This document shows, piece by piece, positions 44,133 to 46,515 of a stretch of DNA of 46,515 nucleotides. The notes under the pieces were generated by a model that saw only the letters and a program-made list of their open reading frames with translations, had not been told where the DNA came from and ran no database searches. Position 1 is the first letter of the stretch. Each line of letters opens with the position of its first letter. The position numbers and the translations under genes were made by a program. The stretch is from Pseudomonadota bacterium (GTDB lineage: Bacteria; Pseudomonadota; Alphaproteobacteria; Sphingomonadales; Sphingomonadaceae): contig JADDQD010000166.1 in assembly GCA_016781555.1 (NCBI GenBank), forward strand, positions 1 through 46,515, read 5' to 3'.

Positions 44133-44498
44133 TTAAGCCTGCGCCGGCAGAGCCCCGCGGGCCTGCGCGATGATCGAGCGGAAGGCATCGCCTTCGTGCA
44201 TGGCGATGTCGGCAAGGACCTTGCGGTCGAGTTCAACACCCGCGAGCTTCAGCCCGTGCATGAACTGGCCATAGGTGAGTCCTTCCACTCGGACCGCGGC
44301 ATTGATGCGCTGAATCCAAAGTGCGCGGAAGCTCCGCTTCTTCACCTTCCGGTCGCGATAAGCGTATTGCCCCGCTTTCTCGACGGCCTGGCGAGCGATG
44401 CGGATCGTGTTTTTGCGACGGCCATAATAGCCCTTCGCCTGCTCCAGTAATCGCTTGTGCTTGGTGCGGGTGGTCGTCCCGCGCTTGACGCGTGCCAT
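44133..44498 (-). CDS. rplT: 50S ribosomal protein L20
   Basis: 121 residues, very basic N-terminus. Binds 23S rRNA early in 50S assembly, and in several bacteria represses its own operon. [31 protein letters not shown] and [11 protein letters not shown] are the standard family blocks. It follows rpmI by 14 bases. In many bacteria pheS-pheT come next, but here aceA-DUF4170 and the RamB-like gene stand between. Confidence 0.98.
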   Translation of the reverse strand: MARVKRGTTTRTKHKRLLEQAKGYYGRRKNTIRIARQAVEKAGQYAYRDRKVKKRSFRALWIQRINAAVRVEGLTYGQFMHGLKLAGVELDRKVLADIAMHEGDAFRSIIAQARGALPAQA

Positions 44499-44512
44499 AT
44501 TCCAAGCCCTCC

Positions 44513-44716
44513 TTACTTAAGACCGTAGGGCGCCCAGAGCTTCACCCGGGCCGTATCGGCCTCAGCAAGTAACTCGGTGCCGCGGTTCTGACGGATGTAT
44601 TTGGCATTGTGGCTGATCAGCCGGTGGCGCTTGCCAGCGACCCCGTGCTTCACCTTGCCGGTAGCGGTGAGCTTGAAGCGCTTCTTGACGCCGCTCTTCG
44701 TCTTCAGTTTGGGCAT
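44513..44716 (-). CDS. rpmI: 50S ribosomal protein L35
   Basis: 67 residues, highly basic. [23 protein letters not shown] at the start and HLI/SHN-type centre are typical. The frame is open 45 bases further upstream, but the ATG at 44716 starts the conserved protein and follows AAAGGAGAC. infC, the usual first gene of this operon, is not upstream here. Confidence 0.97.
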   Translation of the reverse strand: MPKLKTKSGVKKRFKLTATGKVKHGVAGKRHRLISHNAKYIRQNRGTELLAEADTARVKLWAPYGLK

Positions 44717-44815
44717 TTTCGTCTCCTTTGCGCGCGAAGCGCGACGTTTGAGAACGGCCACGGCAGCCCTTTCAGCCGGTCCGTTCGGTTTCTTCCAAGG
44801 TCTGGAAAGGCCGCG

Positions 44816-44844
44816 CCTATAAGGCGATGCGCCGCGAAAGGCAA
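44816..44844 (-). promoter_or_regulatory. Probable rpmI-rplT promoter
   Basis: On the minus strand TTGCCT (44839-44844) and TATAGG (44816-44821) are 17 bases apart. This leaves a leader of about 95 bases that can form short stems (for example TTCCA/TGGAA), possibly a target for L20 autoregulation. Confidence 0.5.
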
Positions 44845-44876
44845 GGCTCGGCCCGTCCGGTGACCGCTTCTAGGCA

Positions 44877-44905
44877 GGAACAGATTCGCTGTTCCAGCCG
44901 TTTTT
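44877..44905 (+). promoter_or_regulatory. EcfG-like promoter match overlapping a stem-loop before the AsmA gene
   Basis: GGAAC (44877-44881), a 17-base spacer and CGTT (44899-44902) match the general-stress sigma EcfG promoter of Alphaproteobacteria. The same bases form a stem, GGAACAG (44877-44883) with CTGTTCC (44889-44895), followed by TTTTT at 44901-44905, so the stretch also looks like a small terminator. The ATG at 44911 is only eight bases past CGTT. Confidence 0.45.
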
Positions 44906-44910
44906 GCGCC

Positions 44911-46515
44911 ATGTATGAAACGGCCGTGACCCGTTCAGACGGTCACCCTCTGCGTCGTAAGAAGCTTGGCCGCGATTTCCTAGGGGCCGGGCTCTCGATT
45001 CTGGCAGCCATTATCGGGCTGATCGTTCTGGCGTGGGCGATTCTGTTCATCACCAAGGGCCGGTTCCTTAAACCCTATTTTGAAGACTTTGTCAGCAGGC
45101 AGACCTTGCGCACCGTTCGGGTCGCGGGCGACTTCCAGCTTTACCTGAACCCCATCGACGTGAAGTTCGTCGCCGAGGGCTTCACGATCTCCAATCCCGC
45201 CTGGGCGAGCCGAAAGAACTTCTTCGAATCGCGGCGCATCAACACGAACATCGCTACCATCCCGCTCATCTTCGGGCAAAGGCGAGTCAATTGGCTGGAT
45301 CTGGTCGGCGGCAATGTGGATCTCGAGTGGGATGCAAGCGGCAAGCGCAACACCTGGACCATGGGCGATCCGAACAAGCCGGCCGAGCCGTTCGAAATGC
45401 CGCTGATCCGGCGCGCGAGCATCGTTGGATCGCGCATGCGCTACCGCGCTCCGCAACTGGACTTCGTGTCTGACCTCACGTTCGAGACGGTGCGCGCAAA
45501 GGACACCGCATTCGAAAGCGACATTCGCTTTTCCGGCGGGGGCAGCATGCGCGACAAGCCGTTCACCCTAACCGGCAGCCTCATGTCGCCCAATGAGGCC
45601 GTTCGCGGTGGGCGGAACAAACTCGCGCTTCGCGCGGCGGCGCGCGGCAACACTCTTGACATCAGCGGGACCCTTCCGGGAGCGACGCAAGTGGAAGGAG
45701 CTGACCTGAAGCTCGAGGCACGCGGCCCGAACATGGCCTCGCTGTTCGACTTTCTGGGCGTCGCCACCCCCGACACCCGCCGCTATGTGATGCGCTCGAA
45801 CCTTACCAAGCGCGGCGACCGCTGGCGTTTCACTGGCCTTCGCGGGCGCTTCGGCGACAGCGACATCGCTGGCGCAATGACCATTTCGATGCCGGCCAAT
45901 CGCCTCAGGATCGACGCTGATCTTCGTTCCCGCGTCATCGACATCATCGATGTTGGGCCGATGGTCGGATATAATCCCGAGCGGCTCGAGAAGCTCGGTG
46001 CGCAAGGCGCCATCCAGAACGAGGGTGGGCGGCCGCGTGTGCTTCCGGACGCTCCGCTGCGGGTTGAGGCAATCAAGAATTTCGACGCGCACATCGACTA
46101 CAAGGCCGCGCGCCTTCGGATGGAGAACGCCCCCATCACCAACATCGGGCTGAGGTTCGACTTGAACCGAAGCGTGATGAAGCTTTCACCGCTGACGTTC
46201 GATCTGGCGGGCGGCCACCTTACCTCCGATATCGTCATCAACGCACGTCAGCGGCCGGTTCGCACTGATTACGACATACGGCTGTCCCCGGTGCGAATGG
46301 GCGTTCTGCTCGCGAAATTCGGAGCGCAAGAGTCTGGAACGACCGGGCAGTTGAAGGCCAGGGTACAGCTGACTGGTCTCGGCGATTCCGTTCGGGAGTC
46401 GCTCGCCAGTTCCAACGGCCGCATCGCGATTATCATGCCGGCAGGGACTTTCTGGACCCGCAACGTGCAGCTTTCGGAGCTCGACATTGGCACCTTTGCA
46501 CAGAAGATGTTCGAA
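44911..46515 (+). CDS. AsmA family protein, 3' end outside the window
   Basis: 535 codons are visible and open to the window edge. Starts MYETAVTRSDGHPLRRKK, then one membrane helix (about 24-48, LGAGLSILAAIIGLIVLAWAIL). After it comes an AsmA-type periplasmic domain: FVSRQTLRTVRVAGDFQLYLNPIDVKFVAEG, then long stretches of alternating beta strands (LDISGTLPGA, LRIDADLRSRVIDI, FDLAGGHLTSDIVI). AsmA/TamB-like proteins form long hydrophobic grooves that carry phospholipid towards the outer membrane. No good Shine-Dalgarno precedes the ATG; GTG at 44926 is an alternative. Divergent from rpmI. Confidence 0.88.
   Translation, partial: MYETAVTRSDGHPLRRKKLGRDFLGAGLSILAAIIGLIVLAWAILFITKGRFLKPYFEDFVSRQTLRTVRVAGDFQLYLNPIDVKFVAEGFTISNPAWASRKNFFESRRINTNIATIPLIFGQRRVNWLDLVGGNVDLEWDASGKRNTWTMGDPNKPAEPFEMPLIRRASIVGSRMRYRAPQLDFVSDLTFETVRAKDTAFESDIRFSGGGSMRDKPFTLTGSLMSPNEAVRGGRNKLALRAAARGNTLDISGTLPGATQVEGADLKLEARGPNMASLFDFLGVATPDTRRYVMRSNLTKRGDRWRFTGLRGRFGDSDIAGAMTISMPANRLRIDADLRSRVIDIIDVGPMVGYNPERLEKLGAQGAIQNEGGRPRVLPDAPLRVEAIKNFDAHIDYKAARLRMENAPITNIGLRFDLNRSVMKLSPLTFDLAGGHLTSDIVINARQRPVRTDYDIRLSPVRMGVLLAKFGAQESGTTGQLKARVQLTGLGDSVRESLASSNGRIAIIMPAGTFWTRNVQLSELDIGTFAQKMFE

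Noticed and set aside
44717-44761. N-terminal extension of RpmI
   Set aside because: The frame is open but the conserved protein starts at 44716 with a good ribosome-binding site.

Overview
The window is about 46.5 kb of dense, GC-rich chromosome from an alphaproteobacterium, most probably a member of the Sphingomonadales (Sphingomonas or a close relative). Supporting signs are the mnmE-mnmG-rsmG-parA-parB run, rho-hemJ-hemE facing a ppsR-maf-aroE-coaE-dnaQ run, leuS-lptE-holA, HemJ in place of other protoporphyrinogen oxidases, DUF3576, DUF1491, DUF4170, DUF6489 and MmcB proteins, and a RamB/ScfR-type regulator beside isocitrate lyase. I see no prophage, transposase, CRISPR array or toxin island. 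Almost everything is housekeeping.

Layout. 1-8.4 kb: the end of ribA, a HAD phosphatase, YggS and a ThiE-like protein from a very short divergent gap, a small outer-membrane-like protein, then the operon DUF3576-leuS-lptE-holA. 8.6-14.5 kb: leftward parB-parA-rsmG-mnmG-mnmE and a DUF6489 gene, with two 16-bp parS centromere sites, one inside rsmG and one touching the mnmE stop codon. 14.6-20.1 kb: dienelactone hydrolase, quinone oxidoreductase, TerC, rho, hemJ, hemE. 20.1-20.4 kb: a 313-bp gene-free gap that I interpret as the chromosome origin, with DnaA-box-like 9-mers, an AT-rich inverted repeat and a cluster of GANTC methylation sites. 20.4-29.4 kb: rightward ppsR (broken by an in-frame TAG), maf, aroE, coaE, dnaQ, hpf, ptsN, DUF1491, a SleB-type hydrolase and mmcB, then a leftward ankyrin protein, then rightward SCO1, ycgN and a YgjP-type metallopeptidase. 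29.5-33.3 kb, leftward: class A PBP, msrB, tRNA-Leu(GAG), a zinc-ribbon/DUF3426 membrane protein. 33.5-37.5 kb, rightward: ftsE-ftsX-ydcF-plsC and a GH84-like glycosidase. 37.5-46.5 kb: pheT-pheS and a ramB-like regulator leftward, aceA and DUF4170 rightward, rplT-rpmI leftward, and the start of a large AsmA-family gene that runs off the end.

How it fits together. Genes point mostly away from the 20.1-20.4 kb gap on both sides, as expected if replication forks leave from it. parABS lies 7.5-11.5 kb away, the usual position for origin segregation. GANTC sites in the gap would couple it to CcrM-type adenine methylation.

The least explained signal is a roughly 124-bp, two-hairpin intergenic repeat found in four copies at three places (757-875, 8381-8504, 8505-8630, 29461-29584). 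Every copy sits between convergent genes, and at two loci it supplies the last codons and stop of a neighbouring gene. Other points of note are the ppsR nonsense codon, an ftsE whose only sensible start is CTG, and a GGAAC-N17-CGTT stress-sigma promoter match placed to give a leaderless AsmA mRNA. I did not find a convincing new multi-gene system.
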